From the NCBI GenBank assembly GCA_902609035.1, contig CACLQG010000005.1:1-64000 (forward strand): 64,000 bases of DNA, in the 5' to 3' direction. Below the pieces are notes generated by a model. That model was not told the DNA's origin. It saw only the letters and a list, made by a program, of their open reading frames with translations, and did no database searches. The position numbers and the translations under genes are program-made. Shown one piece after another: positions 44,286 through 53,360 of the stretch. The DNA comes from an uncultured Bacteroidota bacterium. Its GTDB lineage: Bacteria; Bacteroidota; Bacteroidia; Flavobacteriales; Flavobacteriaceae. Within the stretch, counting starts at the first letter, position 1. The number at the start of each line of letters is the position of its first letter.

Positions 44286-45314
44286 TTAAAAAAGGTGCTC
44301 AATAGATTTCGCACAATCTAAGATTGTTTTTTCAAAAGGAATTGGCTCCCAATTAAAAATTCCTTTTGTCTCTGCGTTATTAGAGCTAACGGTATTACCA
44401 ACTATAGGCACCATTCCCTTAGCTTCCCTATCAAACAGACTCATTAATTTTATCATAAATATTGGTGCCTTTTTTGTACTAACCTTATTATAACCATTCT
44501 CCTTTAGTATCCTTGCAATATCCATAAATGAATATGCTCTAGAGGTAGTTGGTATTAATCGCTTACCGTTTGCTTTTTTTTCTGTCATCGCAAGCACATG
44601 AAGTTTTGCAAGATCCCTTACATCAGACATTGGTATACCTGCTGGTGGAATCATTGACATTTTAAAATGTCCAGTTAACATTTGATGAACTCCTCTTAGA
44701 GAAAATCCGCTTATATTGCCAGTTAAAGAAGGCCCGTATATACCCCCAGCGCACATAACAGCCATTTCTATTGAAAAATCATCAGATTGATTATTATAGA
44801 ATTTCCATGCAGCTTTTTCACCAAGAGTTTTTGCTTTAATATAAGTATTAATATTGTTTGAATTAGGGTCTGTCCAATCTTTAGAATCGACCATTCCAGT
44901 ATCTTGGTTGCTGTCGTATACCACACCCATCATAGTTACCGCACTAGATGTTAAAACAATTCGTTTAACTTTTGCTTTTTGGGAAAATTTTAAGGCGCGC
45001 ATTGTTCCATCACGTATAGGTTCAATATATTCATTTTCATCTTTTGGTTCTTTAACAGAAAAGGGCGCAGCAACATGTAAAACATATTTACAACCTTCAA
45101 CAGCATTTTCCCAGCCATCATCACTCAGAAGGTCAAGTTTAACAAATTCTAATTTTTCACCTGGGTCTACTTCTTTTTTTAGACCATTTAGTATTTCACT
45201 TTTCTTATTAAGATCTCGAATTGAACCTCTTACATAGTAGCCATTTTTCAACAGTTCTAGAGCACAATGATGACCTAAAAAACCTGAAACTCCTGTGACT
45301 AATACTCTTTTCAT
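44286..45314 (-). CDS. NAD-dependent epimerase/dehydratase (extended SDR)
   Basis: 342 aa. N-terminal VLVTGVSGFLGHHCALELL (Gly motif for NAD(P)), LHVAAPFS, VLTSSAVTMMG and, near residue 163, YIKAKTLGEKAAW with the active YxxxK. Closest in pattern to dihydroflavonol-4-reductase-like or aldehyde-reductase SDRs. Substrate unknown. ATG start. Last intact gene before the tRNA-linked relics. Confidence 0.88.
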   Translation of the reverse strand: MKRVLVTGVSGFLGHHCALELLKNGYYVRGSIRDLNKKSEILNGLKKEVDPGEKLEFVKLDLLSDDGWENAVEGCKYVLHVAAPFSVKEPKDENEYIEPIRDGTMRALKFSQKAKVKRIVLTSSAVTMMGVVYDSNQDTGMVDSKDWTDPNSNNINTYIKAKTLGEKAAWKFYNNQSDDFSIEMAVMCAGGIYGPSLTGNISGFSLRGVHQMLTGHFKMSMIPPAGIPMSDVRDLAKLHVLAMTEKKANGKRLIPTTSRAYSFMDIARILKENGYNKVSTKKAPIFMIKLMSLFDREAKGMVPIVGNTVSSNNAETKGIFNWEPIPFEKTILDCAKSIEHLF

Positions 45315-45446
45315 TGAATGAAATTTTTAAAGATTAAATATAATTAATGCTTTGGTTATATCTAAATATAAACTCAATTGACTATAGGGAAAACCGCTAT
45401 AGAAAACCCACCCCACCATCAGGTAATCAGATTGGTAGGAAAGTTT

Positions 45447-45692
45447 TTAGCATTTCTCTTTTAATACTATGAAGTCGTCAACGTTCTTTCCTGTACGCTT
45501 GGATACATACTTACAAACATCTTCACTATCATAGATAGGCTGAAAATCTCCAAATGAGACATTACAAAGACCATATTTAACTTCTTTATAGGTCATATCA
45601 GTGTTAGTTCCAATAAGCATATGAGCATGTAGATTGTGATAATCTCCCCCAAAAGCATTAATCATGGCCGTGATATAAATAAACGGCACCAA
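45447..45692 (-). pseudogene. Relic of a Rep/HUH replication initiator
   Basis: An 81-codon frame without a convincing start; an in-frame stop lies 3 bp before the first TTG, and the coding-like sequence continues beyond it. Motifs fit rolling-circle Rep proteins: YHNLHAHMLIG resembles the HUH metal motif and DVCKYVSKRTG resembles the Tyr-containing motif 3 helix. An intact Rep would be much longer, so this is a fragment. It lies ~260 bp from the tRNA gene, as expected for a remnant of an integrated plasmid- or phage-like element. Confidence 0.45.
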
Positions 45693-45904
45693 TCGTTACT
45701 GGGCGGTTTTTATTTTATTTTTAAACTCTAAAGCAATAGGTTATATACCATTATATCAGCTCTAGTCTCAAAAGAAAAGTGGACTTAATTTTAGGGAGGG
45801 GGGTCTAATTTGAAAGTTTTAGGTTGGAATTTTTTGAGGTTTTTCTAGAAACTAACAAACAAAACAGATAAGGTTTGTTGCCAATATGTTGCCAAATAAG
45901 TAAT

Positions 45905-45945
45905 AAAAAAACCGCAACATCTTGTTTACAAGAACATTACGGTTT
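45905..45945 (-). terminator. Terminator of the tRNA gene
   Basis: On the minus strand AAACCG pairs with CGGTTT, with an inner CTTGT/ACAAG stem, followed by TTTTTTTA. Placed just after the tRNA CCA end. Confidence 0.65.
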
Positions 45946-45949
45946 CTGT

Positions 45950-46026
45950 TGGTGGTCCCACCTGGGCTCGAACCAGGGACCAACTGATTATGAGTCAGCT
46001 ACTCTAACCAACTGAGCTATAGGACC
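45950..46026 (-). tRNA. tRNA with CAT anticodon (Met, or Ile2 read after lysidine)
   Basis: Full cloverleaf on the minus strand: acceptor GGTCCTA/TGGGACC, D stem GCTC/GAGT, anticodon stem GCTGA/TCAGT with loop CTCATAA, T stem CCTGG/CCAGG with TTCGAGC loop, discriminator A and encoded CCA (45950-45952). D and anticodon stems each contain one G-U pair. CAT serves initiator, elongator Met and tRNA-Ile2; the 5' G-C start excludes a typical bacterial initiator (which has a mismatch). I cannot decide between elongator Met and Ile2. Confidence 0.95.
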
Positions 46027-46041
46027 TTTTTCAGTAATAAT

Positions 46042-46073
46042 AAAACTTAACAACGCATTTTAATAAAAAACAA
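46042..46073 (-). promoter_or_regulatory. Probable tRNA promoter
   Basis: On the minus strand TTG (46071-46073), 21-nt spacer, TAAGTTTT (46042-46049), one mismatch from the consensus; 15 bp before the tRNA 5' end. Confidence 0.4.
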
Positions 46074-46176
46074 GTCAAATAAAAATAGCATTTGAATATT
46101 TGGATGTAAACACGCTATTACTAAGAACCCTTTACTGAAAGCTCAAAATTAAGCTTTTTTATAAAATATGCTAAAA

Positions 46177-46374
46177 CTAAAAAATATCATTTAAGGCCAA
46201 AGTCAACCAACCAAGGTCATTTACTATGTTTTTTCGGTCTATTGTCATGAAAGCTGGTAATGCAAACTTTGATAGCTCAATAATCATTTTTAACCTATCG
46301 AGTAGCTCTAATTCACCAAGGTCATATTTCAACTGTTCGTAATTCTCTAAAATGAGGTCTTTGAATAGTTCCAT
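46177..46374 (-). CDS. Small soluble hypothetical protein, mobile-element type
   Basis: 65 aa, helical, start ATG: MELFKDLILENYEQL, then LDRLKMIIELSKFALPAF. The pattern (short helix, D-R-x-K, then L-x-x-ALP) resembles small unnamed proteins of phages and integrative elements in Bacteroidota, from memory. It could be another relic of the element that left the Rep fragment on the other side of the tRNA. Confidence 0.4.
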   Translation of the reverse strand: MELFKDLILENYEQLKYDLGELELLDRLKMIIELSKFALPAFMTIDRKNIVNDLGWLTLALNDIF

Positions 46375-46511
46375 GACATTAGTAGTGTTTTTATTTAATA
46401 AATACTTGATTATAAACTTGTTTAAGTTCTGCAGAAAATGACTTAACTTAAATAAAATATGGATTTAAAACAGCTTTACTTTTTTTTTTCTAACTTTAGA
46501 TAACTAGTTTT

Positions 46512-46898
46512 ATGAATATGAAATTATCTAAATATTTATCTCTTATTGTTTCAATTGTAGTCCTAAGTGCGTGGAGTTTTCAACTCAACAGACCCTCGGT
46601 TTTCAGAGGAGGTGATTCCTCTAATATGTCTGAGGAATTTGCAGCGTATGGTCTTACTGATTTTACAATGATTGTTGTTGGTTTTTTTAAAATTACTCTC
46701 GCTCTTTTGTTATTAATCGGAGGAATAAAATTCCACAAATTAATTAGGCCTGCCGCTGCTGGAATGGCACTCTTTATGTTGGGAGCAGTTTATTTTCATA
46801 TCAGTATTGGTGATAGTATCATTCCTATCCTACCCTCAGCTTTCATGTTGTTGAGCTGCTTGATTTTGACCCTAAATCCAAAATTTATGGGCAATTAG
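46512..46898 (+). CDS. Small DoxX-like membrane protein
   Basis: 128 aa with four predicted membrane helices (~7-24, 47-73, 77-97, 101-120). Pattern SFQLNRPSVFRGGDSSNM then a long helix is like DoxX/DUF4345-type small proteins, without clear motifs. Unknown function. ATG at 46512 (a second ATG lies two codons later). First of three same-strand genes. Confidence 0.65.
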   Translation: MNMKLSKYLSLIVSIVVLSAWSFQLNRPSVFRGGDSSNMSEEFAAYGLTDFTMIVVGFFKITLALLLLIGGIKFHKLIRPAAAGMALFMLGAVYFHISIGDSIIPILPSAFMLLSCLILTLNPKFMGN

Positions 46899-46951
46899 GT
46901 TTCCTAAATCAAGGGACTAATTACAAGGTTGTGTTCTAAGTACTATTTGAA

Positions 46952-47326
46952 ATGAAAGATGATTCTCTTAATGTTTTTGGTGAGCCATTGATCTTGTGTG
47001 GTATAAATCCCATGACGGGAGTATTCAGAAATGGATGCTGTGATACGGGACAACTTGATACAGGGACACACACCGTTTGTGCTCTAATTACTGACGCTTT
47101 TTTAAGTTTTTCCAAGCTAAGGGGAAATGATTTAACACAACCTTATCCGCAGTATAACTTTCCAGGTTTAATAAATGGTGATCGTTGGTGTTTGTGTATC
47201 TTAAGATGGCTGGAAGCCTATAGAGCAGGTATGGCACCTAAAATCATTCTGAAAGCTTGTCACCAAAAAACGCTCGATTATGTTAGTTTAGATACCTTAA
47301 AAAAATTTGCTGTTGACCCTATTTAA
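46952..47326 (+). CDS. DUF2237 family protein
   Basis: 124 aa, soluble. Conserved family features: LNVFGEPLILCGINPMTGVF, NGCCDTGQLDTGTHTVCALI, LRGNDLTQPYPQYNFPGLI and DRWCLCILRW. Four or more conserved cysteines suggest metal binding, but the biochemical role is unknown. ATG start. Its end overlaps the next gene by 20 bp. Confidence 0.92.
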   Translation: MKDDSLNVFGEPLILCGINPMTGVFRNGCCDTGQLDTGTHTVCALITDAFLSFSKLRGNDLTQPYPQYNFPGLINGDRWCLCILRWLEAYRAGMAPKIILKACHQKTLDYVSLDTLKKFAVDPI

Positions 47327-47672
47327 TCTACTTTTAATATTCTCGGCGACTTCCTTTTTGTTTTACGGAATAAGTAGTTTAACCAGTAACTATATAATTC
47401 AAGAATTCTTGAGATACGGCATACCTCAATACCGAAAGCCTACCGGTTGGCTGCAATTGTTGGGAGCATTTGGAATTATCCTTGGATTCTGGATCAATTA
47501 TTTACAAATCGTTAGTACTGGTGGACTTGCTTTGTTAATGCTTTTTGGAGTCATCACCCGTATATGGATTAAAGACAATTTATCACAAACCTTACCTGCC
47601 CTTTTATATTGCTTGCTCAATATCTATTTGTGTCTTCAATTGATTTCCGTTTTTTATTCTTGCCCTTTTTAA
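47307..47672 (+). CDS. DoxX-like family membrane protein
   Basis: 121 aa, four membrane helices. YGIPQYRKPTGWLQLLGAFG is the typical DoxX_2 loop between helices 1 and 2. TTG start at 47307 (or 47313), inside the DUF2237 gene, so translation is probably coupled. Function unknown. Confidence 0.8.
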   Translation: MLLTLFNLLLIFSATSFLFYGISSLTSNYIIQEFLRYGIPQYRKPTGWLQLLGAFGIILGFWINYLQIVSTGGLALLMLFGVITRIWIKDNLSQTLPALLYCLLNIYLCLQLISVFYSCPF

Positions 47673-47673
47673 C

Positions 47674-47704
47674 CAAAAAACAAGCCTCACACAGATGTGA
47701 AGGA
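47674..47704 (-). terminator. Possible terminator after AhpD-like gene
   Basis: On the minus strand a 7-bp stem around TCACA-TCTG-TGTGA followed by CTTGTTTTTT. Lies in a convergent gap, 28 bp after the stop at 47733. Confidence 0.4.
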
Positions 47705-47732
47705 CTTCATAAGTTTAAAGGAGTGCAAAAGA

Positions 47733-48143
47733 TTAATCTGGTTGGATTCCTAATATACTTTTAAGGTTGTCCATGCCAAACTCGTTTCCATAAAGTAAAG
47801 AAGAGAAACGGGCGACTTCTGCAGCAATAAAAATAGCTGCCTTAATCTCATCCTCTGTTGCGCCAGCTGCTTTTGCCATGTGCACTTGAGCAGTAATACA
47901 ATATTCACATTTCATGGCAACAGAAGCAGATATGGCCGCTAGTCTGGCTTCTTTTAATGCAATGGGTCCCTTATAAAAAATCTTATTCCATTCAGCGAAA
48001 TACTCTGCTGCATCAGAAGCTACGGCTTTGGGATACATCTTGTTAAAAGGACTTTTTTTCAAAAGTATGTTGTAGTCTTCATCCATGGTTTGACTATAGC
48101 CAAATGCACAGGAAAACAATAATAATAGTAAAAGTTTTTTCAT
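47733..48143 (-). CDS. AhpD-like / carboxymuconolactone decarboxylase-family protein, exported
   Basis: 136 aa. Signal peptide (ends GYSQ), then the CMD domain with MKCEYCITAQVHMAKAAGA, i.e. the CxxC(x)nH redox site of AhpD-like proteins, and EDEIKAAIF. Probably a periplasmic peroxidase or disulfide reductase; the export is unusual for AhpD proteins. ATG start. Possible operon with the membrane gene 27 bp upstream. Confidence 0.88.
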   Translation of the reverse strand: MKKLLLLLLFSCAFGYSQTMDEDYNILLKKSPFNKMYPKAVASDAAEYFAEWNKIFYKGPIALKEARLAAISASVAMKCEYCITAQVHMAKAAGATEDEIKAAIFIAAEVARFSSLLYGNEFGMDNLKSILGIQPD

Positions 48144-48170
48144 AAAAATGTTAAATGGTTAAAAATAAAT

Positions 48171-48575
48171 TTAGAGAGCTCCTTTCCTAGATCCATAAAA
48201 AAACAGTCCCATAGTAACCAGTCCTAAAATAATGACGGGCAGCGGTGCAGTTGGATCTCCTTTGAGAAAACCTATAAGGTCAGGTAAAGAAAAGAATCCT
48301 GCCAGAACAAAGAATAAGAAAGAAACTCTTTTCAAAGTCTCCAAGTCATTAAATGAAGTTGAACCAATAATAATAAAAATCATCCCTAATGCAATAAGCC
48401 CAACGACTAGGGCAAAAGTCTCAAAGATAGTTATTGCGTCAGCTGAGGGGTTGGACCCAAAAGCATCGTTGATTAACTCCATTTTAAATTCCGGAGAAAA
48501 AATTGATAGATACAGAGGGAGTGCTTGAATAAAAATAAGAACTGAACAAGTCCAAAAAATCGTTTTAATCTTCAT
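48171..48575 (-). CDS. Small membrane protein, unknown
   Basis: 134 aa, four predicted membrane helices (~7-25, 48-74, 83-101, 110-128). No clear family motif. ATG start. Co-directional with the AhpD-like gene. Confidence 0.65.
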   Translation of the reverse strand: MKIKTIFWTCSVLIFIQALPLYLSIFSPEFKMELINDAFGSNPSADAITIFETFALVVGLIALGMIFIIIGSTSFNDLETLKRVSFLFFVLAGFFSLPDLIGFLKGDPTAPLPVIILGLVTMGLFFYGSRKGAL

Positions 48576-48634
48576 TTATAATTGAATTATGACAAAGCGA
48601 AATTAGTAAAAAAAAGACTGCAAAATTGAAAAAG

Positions 48635-51001
48635 TTATCTTCTCCTGCCACGAAATTCCATTGCCTCTCCTTTACCGAAACCAAAGCTAAATCCAAGTGA
48701 CCAAAACCTTCCATAAACTGAACGAGTCCATACATTGAAATCATTTCTTATAGTAAGGTTCTCAGATACGCGAGTCACAAATAGATCTCTTACATTAAGA
48801 CTGATAACTCCTTTTCTTTTGAATAGTTTTTTTCGTGCTCCAAGATTTAGAAACTGACTGGGTTCTGATTGTCCATCTATAGTTTTGAAACCCGACTGAT
48901 AATTCCAACTAAATTCTATATCAAAATCCTTAGGCAATTTAAACTTTGAGGTAAGTTCAGAAAACCAGCTTTCTCCCTTAAAATCAAAAGAATTTCCTTT
49001 CCACATAGCTTTACGATCAAAGCTATTGTAATTGAAATCTCCACTGATAACTATTTTTTTGGAGGGACTTATTTTACCATTTAATTCAATCCCGTTGACC
49101 CTTTTGCTCCCTAAGTTTTCTGGCTCCCTCACACTGATATTGTCTTGAAATGTAGTAACGGATTCGATTGTATTAGTGGTATAAAGTTGATACAAACTAA
49201 TATTTAAAGATGAGATCCCTTTTACGAAGATGGCTGAAAGTTGATAAGAATCTGAATATTCAGATCGCAGATCGGGGTTTCCTTTTCTATAGTTGAAGTT
49301 ATTCCTGATATTAAAAAAAGGGTTTAAGTCCCACAAGCGTGGGCGGTAAATCCTTCTTGAATAGCCTGCCTGTAATGAAAGAGATTTATTAAATTTGTAT
49401 GAACTATTCATTGAAGGAAACAAATCGGTAAAATTCTGATTGTTTTTTTCATTGTTATTGACCAAATGGGTGTCTATTATTGTGTTTTCAGTCCTCAATC
49501 CAAATTGTAAACCCCAAGTATTCGACTCATAGGCTGTAATACCATAAACCCCCAAAACACCCTGATTAAGCTTAAAAATATTTGTAAAACTAGAGTTAAT
49601 TAGCCATCGGCCACCAAGCTGATCTTTGATTTCAAAATCATTGCTCACATCGTTGTTGGTATATTGAAATCCCCCTTCCACATTCCATTTCTCAGCAAAA
49701 GGATGGGTATAATCCAATTTAAAAGTGTGAACCGCCTCCCGAAAAAAGGTGCGGGTTAGTTGATCTTCAAAAGTGGTATCACCCGATACCGTTCGATTAA
49801 AAAACTCTGAGGACTGGTCTTTACTGAACAGGTTTCCCGTAGCACTGAAAACCAAATCGTGGTCCTCATCATCTAGAAAGTCTCTTTTGTAAATCAGCTC
49901 ATATTGGTATTTTGGATTGTCTGCAGTGGTGATCTCCTCTCGATTCCACTCTGAAGTAATTAGGGTGTTGTTTTGATAATACTTGACATTGGTTTTGGAA
50001 GGCTGATCTTCAGCTTCGAAAGCATAAAAGCCAGAAAGAGTGATTACATTTTGGGGATTGATATAGTAATCAGTTCCCAATATGATATTGTAGAATCTTT
50101 CTTTCCGGTATAGAGTCCCTTCAGTTAAAACTTGTGTATCGGTCAAAAAATTATTGTTTTTGTTTTTACTATCTCTTGGATAATTTCTGACTCCATAACC
50201 TATTTGAGTAAATAAATTAAACTTTTTTGTACGACGATTAAGACTCAATCCGATACTATTATTTTCTGGTTGCCCGTAATTTAGAGTAAAAGAGCCATTC
50301 AAGCCTTTTCTATCATCTTTCTTTATCACTATATTTATAATTCCTGCAGTACCTTCAGCCTCGTACTTGGCTGATGGATTGGTAATCACCTCAACTTTAT
50401 CAATCATTTCGGCTGTGATTGATCCCAGGGCATTTCCTCCCTCACTAGTTAAAACAGAAGGTTTACCATTAATCAAAATTTGAACTCCAGAGTTGCCTCT
50501 TAAACTAACCTGACCCTCAATACTTACTGTTACAGAGGGAATATTATCCAGTACCTCAAGGACACTGGCGCCTGAGCTACTTAAATCTTTTCCTACATTG
50601 AAAACCCTTTTGTCCAGCTTGAATTCTGTCTCAGATTTATCCCCTCGTACTTCAACATCTGCCAACATTTCGGCCTTTTTCTCCAGCATTATCAACCCCA
50701 AGTCAATAAAATCTTTATTTAGTTCAATTTTTTCCATCCTTATGGTTTCATAACCGATAAAACTGATTTCTAAATAGATGTCTTTTTGGGAAGATAAAAC
50801 AGAAAAAGAACCGTCATCAGCAGAAATAACTCCTGAAATATTTTCTAACGAAGTTTTATTTCCCAATAGTATGTTGGCAAAAGGTATTGGTTGGTTTGAA
50901 AATTTTTCAATAATAATTCCTTTGATTTCATAAACTTTTTGCTGCGCAAATAAATTGCAAAAGCTCATTAATATAAAAAGCAGGAAAGTGGATTTTTTCA
51001 A
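48635..51001 (-). CDS. TonB-linked outer-membrane beta-barrel protein
   Basis: 788 aa. Signal peptide (ends LFAQ), CarboxypepD_reg-like domain (~22-110, IKGIIIEKFSNQPIPFANIL), plug-like domain (~115-230, VSLRGNSGVQILINGKPSVL), and an OMP_b-brl_3 barrel to the end. The terminal EAMEFRGRRR is basic, not the usual aromatic receptor end. Similar in plan to the 25.5-kb gene. Substrate unknown. TTG start (complement of 50999-51001). Confidence 0.88.
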   Translation of the reverse strand: MKKSTFLLFILMSFCNLFAQQKVYEIKGIIIEKFSNQPIPFANILLGNKTSLENISGVISADDGSFSVLSSQKDIYLEISFIGYETIRMEKIELNKDFIDLGLIMLEKKAEMLADVEVRGDKSETEFKLDKRVFNVGKDLSSSGASVLEVLDNIPSVTVSIEGQVSLRGNSGVQILINGKPSVLTSEGGNALGSITAEMIDKVEVITNPSAKYEAEGTAGIINIVIKKDDRKGLNGSFTLNYGQPENNSIGLSLNRRTKKFNLFTQIGYGVRNYPRDSKNKNNNFLTDTQVLTEGTLYRKERFYNIILGTDYYINPQNVITLSGFYAFEAEDQPSKTNVKYYQNNTLITSEWNREEITTADNPKYQYELIYKRDFLDDEDHDLVFSATGNLFSKDQSSEFFNRTVSGDTTFEDQLTRTFFREAVHTFKLDYTHPFAEKWNVEGGFQYTNNDVSNDFEIKDQLGGRWLINSSFTNIFKLNQGVLGVYGITAYESNTWGLQFGLRTENTIIDTHLVNNNEKNNQNFTDLFPSMNSSYKFNKSLSLQAGYSRRIYRPRLWDLNPFFNIRNNFNYRKGNPDLRSEYSDSYQLSAIFVKGISSLNISLYQLYTTNTIESVTTFQDNISVREPENLGSKRVNGIELNGKISPSKKIVISGDFNYNSFDRKAMWKGNSFDFKGESWFSELTSKFKLPKDFDIEFSWNYQSGFKTIDGQSEPSQFLNLGARKKLFKRKGVISLNVRDLFVTRVSENLTIRNDFNVWTRSVYGRFWSLGFSFGFGKGEAMEFRGRRR

Positions 51002-51271
51002 TAGAATCTTTTGTTCCTAGTTATATAATTCTTTTTTTTAAAAGTTTAACCGAGCTCAAACAATTTATTTTTGTAAAAATTTATTTTACAAATTTTGAGG
51101 AACAATTACAATTCCGATTATTAATTAATGAATTTTTTTTTTAATAATAAAATTTGAAAGAAAAAAATCAATACAATAATACTGGTGTACACTACATTAA
51201 GTAGTATTTCAAAAGGAAACTTACTTTTAGATTTAAGAATTGTTAATTCAAAAGTTTTCCCCAGATTTGGA

Positions 51272-51798
51272 ATGAATAAAAACTTCAAAAAGACTCTTTT
51301 TACAGGGGATTTGAGGCTTGGTATTACTTTAGCCGTAATACTTATTCCTCTGGCAATTGCTTATAAAATAATTGCTAAACTTCCTTCTGTTTATAATCTT
51401 TATTCTGAAATTTTTCTTTATGGTTTATCGGTTTTCTCAAGCTCTAATACTGTTTTAGTTTGGACAAATGGTGCGAATCATTTCAGAAATGTCTTGATTT
51501 CTTCCGAGGAAGTTGAAACTTTCCCAAAGATTTCCATCCTAAAATTTGATATTCAACTTTTTTGGAAATAACATCTTATTTATGGAAGAAATTGACATGT
51601 AAATTGAAAAAGAAAATCAAACATTTGGTAATAGATTCATATATAGTCAATTACATAGGCTTTAATACAATTCACTGTTGGATTAAATACCTACGTTAAA
51701 AAGAGGTTATTTTAATGAAAGTAAAAGCCAATGGTCCATTACGGGATATTTTCTTCAAATATGATATTATTAAAGTTATAGGAAAAAGATTTTTTTAG
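51272..51798 (+). pseudogene. Decayed SulP-family sulfate permease
   Basis: ATG 51272 opens MNKNFKKTLFTGDLRLGITL, then LIPLAIAYKIIAKLPSVYNL, the TM1-TM2 region of SulP anion transporters. The frame then jumps directly to the linker and STAS start (HFRNVLISSEEVETFPKISI, LKFDIQLF), so about 350 residues of membrane domain are missing. A frameshift in the T run near 51560-51565 moves the STAS part to another phase (FFGNNILFMEEID). After stops, the C-terminal STAS signature reappears at 51715-51798 (KANGPLRDIFFKYDIIKVIGK). Clearly inactive. Confidence 0.85.
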
Positions 51799-51886
51799 TT
51801 TAGTTTTGGAAATTAGTCTAGTTGAAGGGTAATAGATTTTCAAAATAGAAAAAAATCCCTCTAAATCAACCATAGGCGACAAAAAA

Positions 51887-53299
51887 ATGAAGGTAGAACA
51901 AATTTACACTAAATGTCTGGCGCAGGGAACTTACTTTATAGAAAGTCAAGGCGAAGTTGCAATCATTGATCCTTTAAGAGAGGTAACTCAATACATAGAA
52001 AAAGCCGAGAGAAACAATGCTAAAATCAAATATATTTTTGAAACTCATTTTCATGCCGACTTTGTAAGTGGCCACTTAACCCTCTCAAAAGTTTCTGGTT
52101 CCCCTATAATATATGGTCCCAATGCAAACCCCGATTTTGAAACAATAATTGCAAAAGATGGGCAAGAGTTTCCCTTGGGAGACAGTACCATCATTGCACT
52201 GCATACCCCTGGACATACACTTGAAAGTACCACCTACTTATTAAAAGACAAAGACGGGAAAGATACCGCTATATTTAGTGGAGATACGCTCTTCTTGGGA
52301 GATGTTGGACGTCCAGATCTCTCGCAAAAGGCGAAGGATATTACACAAGAGGATTTGGCAAGTTTACTTTATGACAGCCTCAGAGTTAAAATCATGCCCC
52401 TTTCCAATGATGTAATCGTCTATCCTGCACATGGTGCAGGCTCTGCCTGCGGAAAAAATATGATGAAGAAAACCCTAGACACCTTAGGCAACCAGAAAAA
52501 AACTAATTATGCTTTAAGAGAAGACATGACACGAGAAGAATTTATTGCAGAGGTAACAGATGGTCTTGAACCACCGCCTCAATATTTTCCTTTAAATGTG
52601 AAACTGAACAAGTCGGGTTACGATGATATCGACAGTATTCTCAAACGAGGAATGAAAGCTTTGACCACTGATGCTTTCGAAGTATTGGCAAATGAGACTG
52701 ACGCGATTATGCTCGATGTCAGACACCAAAATGACTTTGTCAAAGGTCACATACCAAAGTCAGTTTTTATTGGCTTAGATGGAGGATTTGCCCCCTGGGT
52801 GGGTGCCTTAATTGGAGATGTGAGTCAACCCCTATTAATTATTGCTCCTGAGGGCAGAGAAGAAGAAACCATCACCCGTTTGTCAAGAGTGGGTTTTGAC
52901 AACACGCTTGGCTATCTGGAAGGAGGTTTTAAAACCTGGAAAAAAGCAAATAAAGAATTTGATTCAATAAATGGCGTCAACGCTGTTGAACTAGAAAAAA
53001 TGGTGAAGAACGAAAATGTTCCGGTATTTGATGTAAGAAAAGAAAGCGAATACTTTTCTCAAAACATCAAAGTTGCCCAACATACTCCCTTAGGTTTTCT
53101 AAATGATCTGCTAAACGAATTTCCAGAAAATAAGACTTTTTATATTCATTGTGCAGGGGGATATAGGAGTGTCATTGCAGCCTCTATTCTCAAAAAAAAT
53201 GGAATTCACAACCTGGTGGATGTTAAGGGAGGATTTAAAGCTATCAAGGAAACAGCAATCGAACTTGCCCAAAACATTAAATCATCTGATGTGAAATAA
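51887..53299 (+). CDS. MBL-fold persulfide-dioxygenase-like protein with two rhodanese domains
   Basis: 470 aa, cytoplasmic. N-terminal metallo-beta-lactamase domain of the ETHE1/glyoxalase II type: THFHADFVSGH (53-63), HTPGHT, GDTLFLGDVGRPDL. Two rhodanese domains follow: the first (~265-355) lacks the active Cys (IAPEGREEE), the second (~370-460) has it (CAGGYRS). Such fusions oxidise glutathione persulfide to sulfite and transfer sulfur. It follows the SulP relic by 88 bp and precedes a sulfatase; all relate to sulfur. ATG start. Confidence 0.9.
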   Translation: MKVEQIYTKCLAQGTYFIESQGEVAIIDPLREVTQYIEKAERNNAKIKYIFETHFHADFVSGHLTLSKVSGSPIIYGPNANPDFETIIAKDGQEFPLGDSTIIALHTPGHTLESTTYLLKDKDGKDTAIFSGDTLFLGDVGRPDLSQKAKDITQEDLASLLYDSLRVKIMPLSNDVIVYPAHGAGSACGKNMMKKTLDTLGNQKKTNYALREDMTREEFIAEVTDGLEPPPQYFPLNVKLNKSGYDDIDSILKRGMKALTTDAFEVLANETDAIMLDVRHQNDFVKGHIPKSVFIGLDGGFAPWVGALIGDVSQPLLIIAPEGREEETITRLSRVGFDNTLGYLEGGFKTWKKANKEFDSINGVNAVELEKMVKNENVPVFDVRKESEYFSQNIKVAQHTPLGFLNDLLNEFPENKTFYIHCAGGYRSVIAASILKKNGIHNLVDVKGGFKAIKETAIELAQNIKSSDVK

Positions 53300-53360
53300 A
53301 AATCTCTTTTTTACTTTAATTGAAAGCCCGTTTCTGAATCACAACACCTTCATTAACATT

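Noticed and set aside
51185..51571. A 128-aa plus-strand frame as a novel small membrane protein
   Set aside because: Its parts match SulP TM1-2 and the STAS start, and more STAS sequence follows out of frame; it is the largest piece of a pseudogene.
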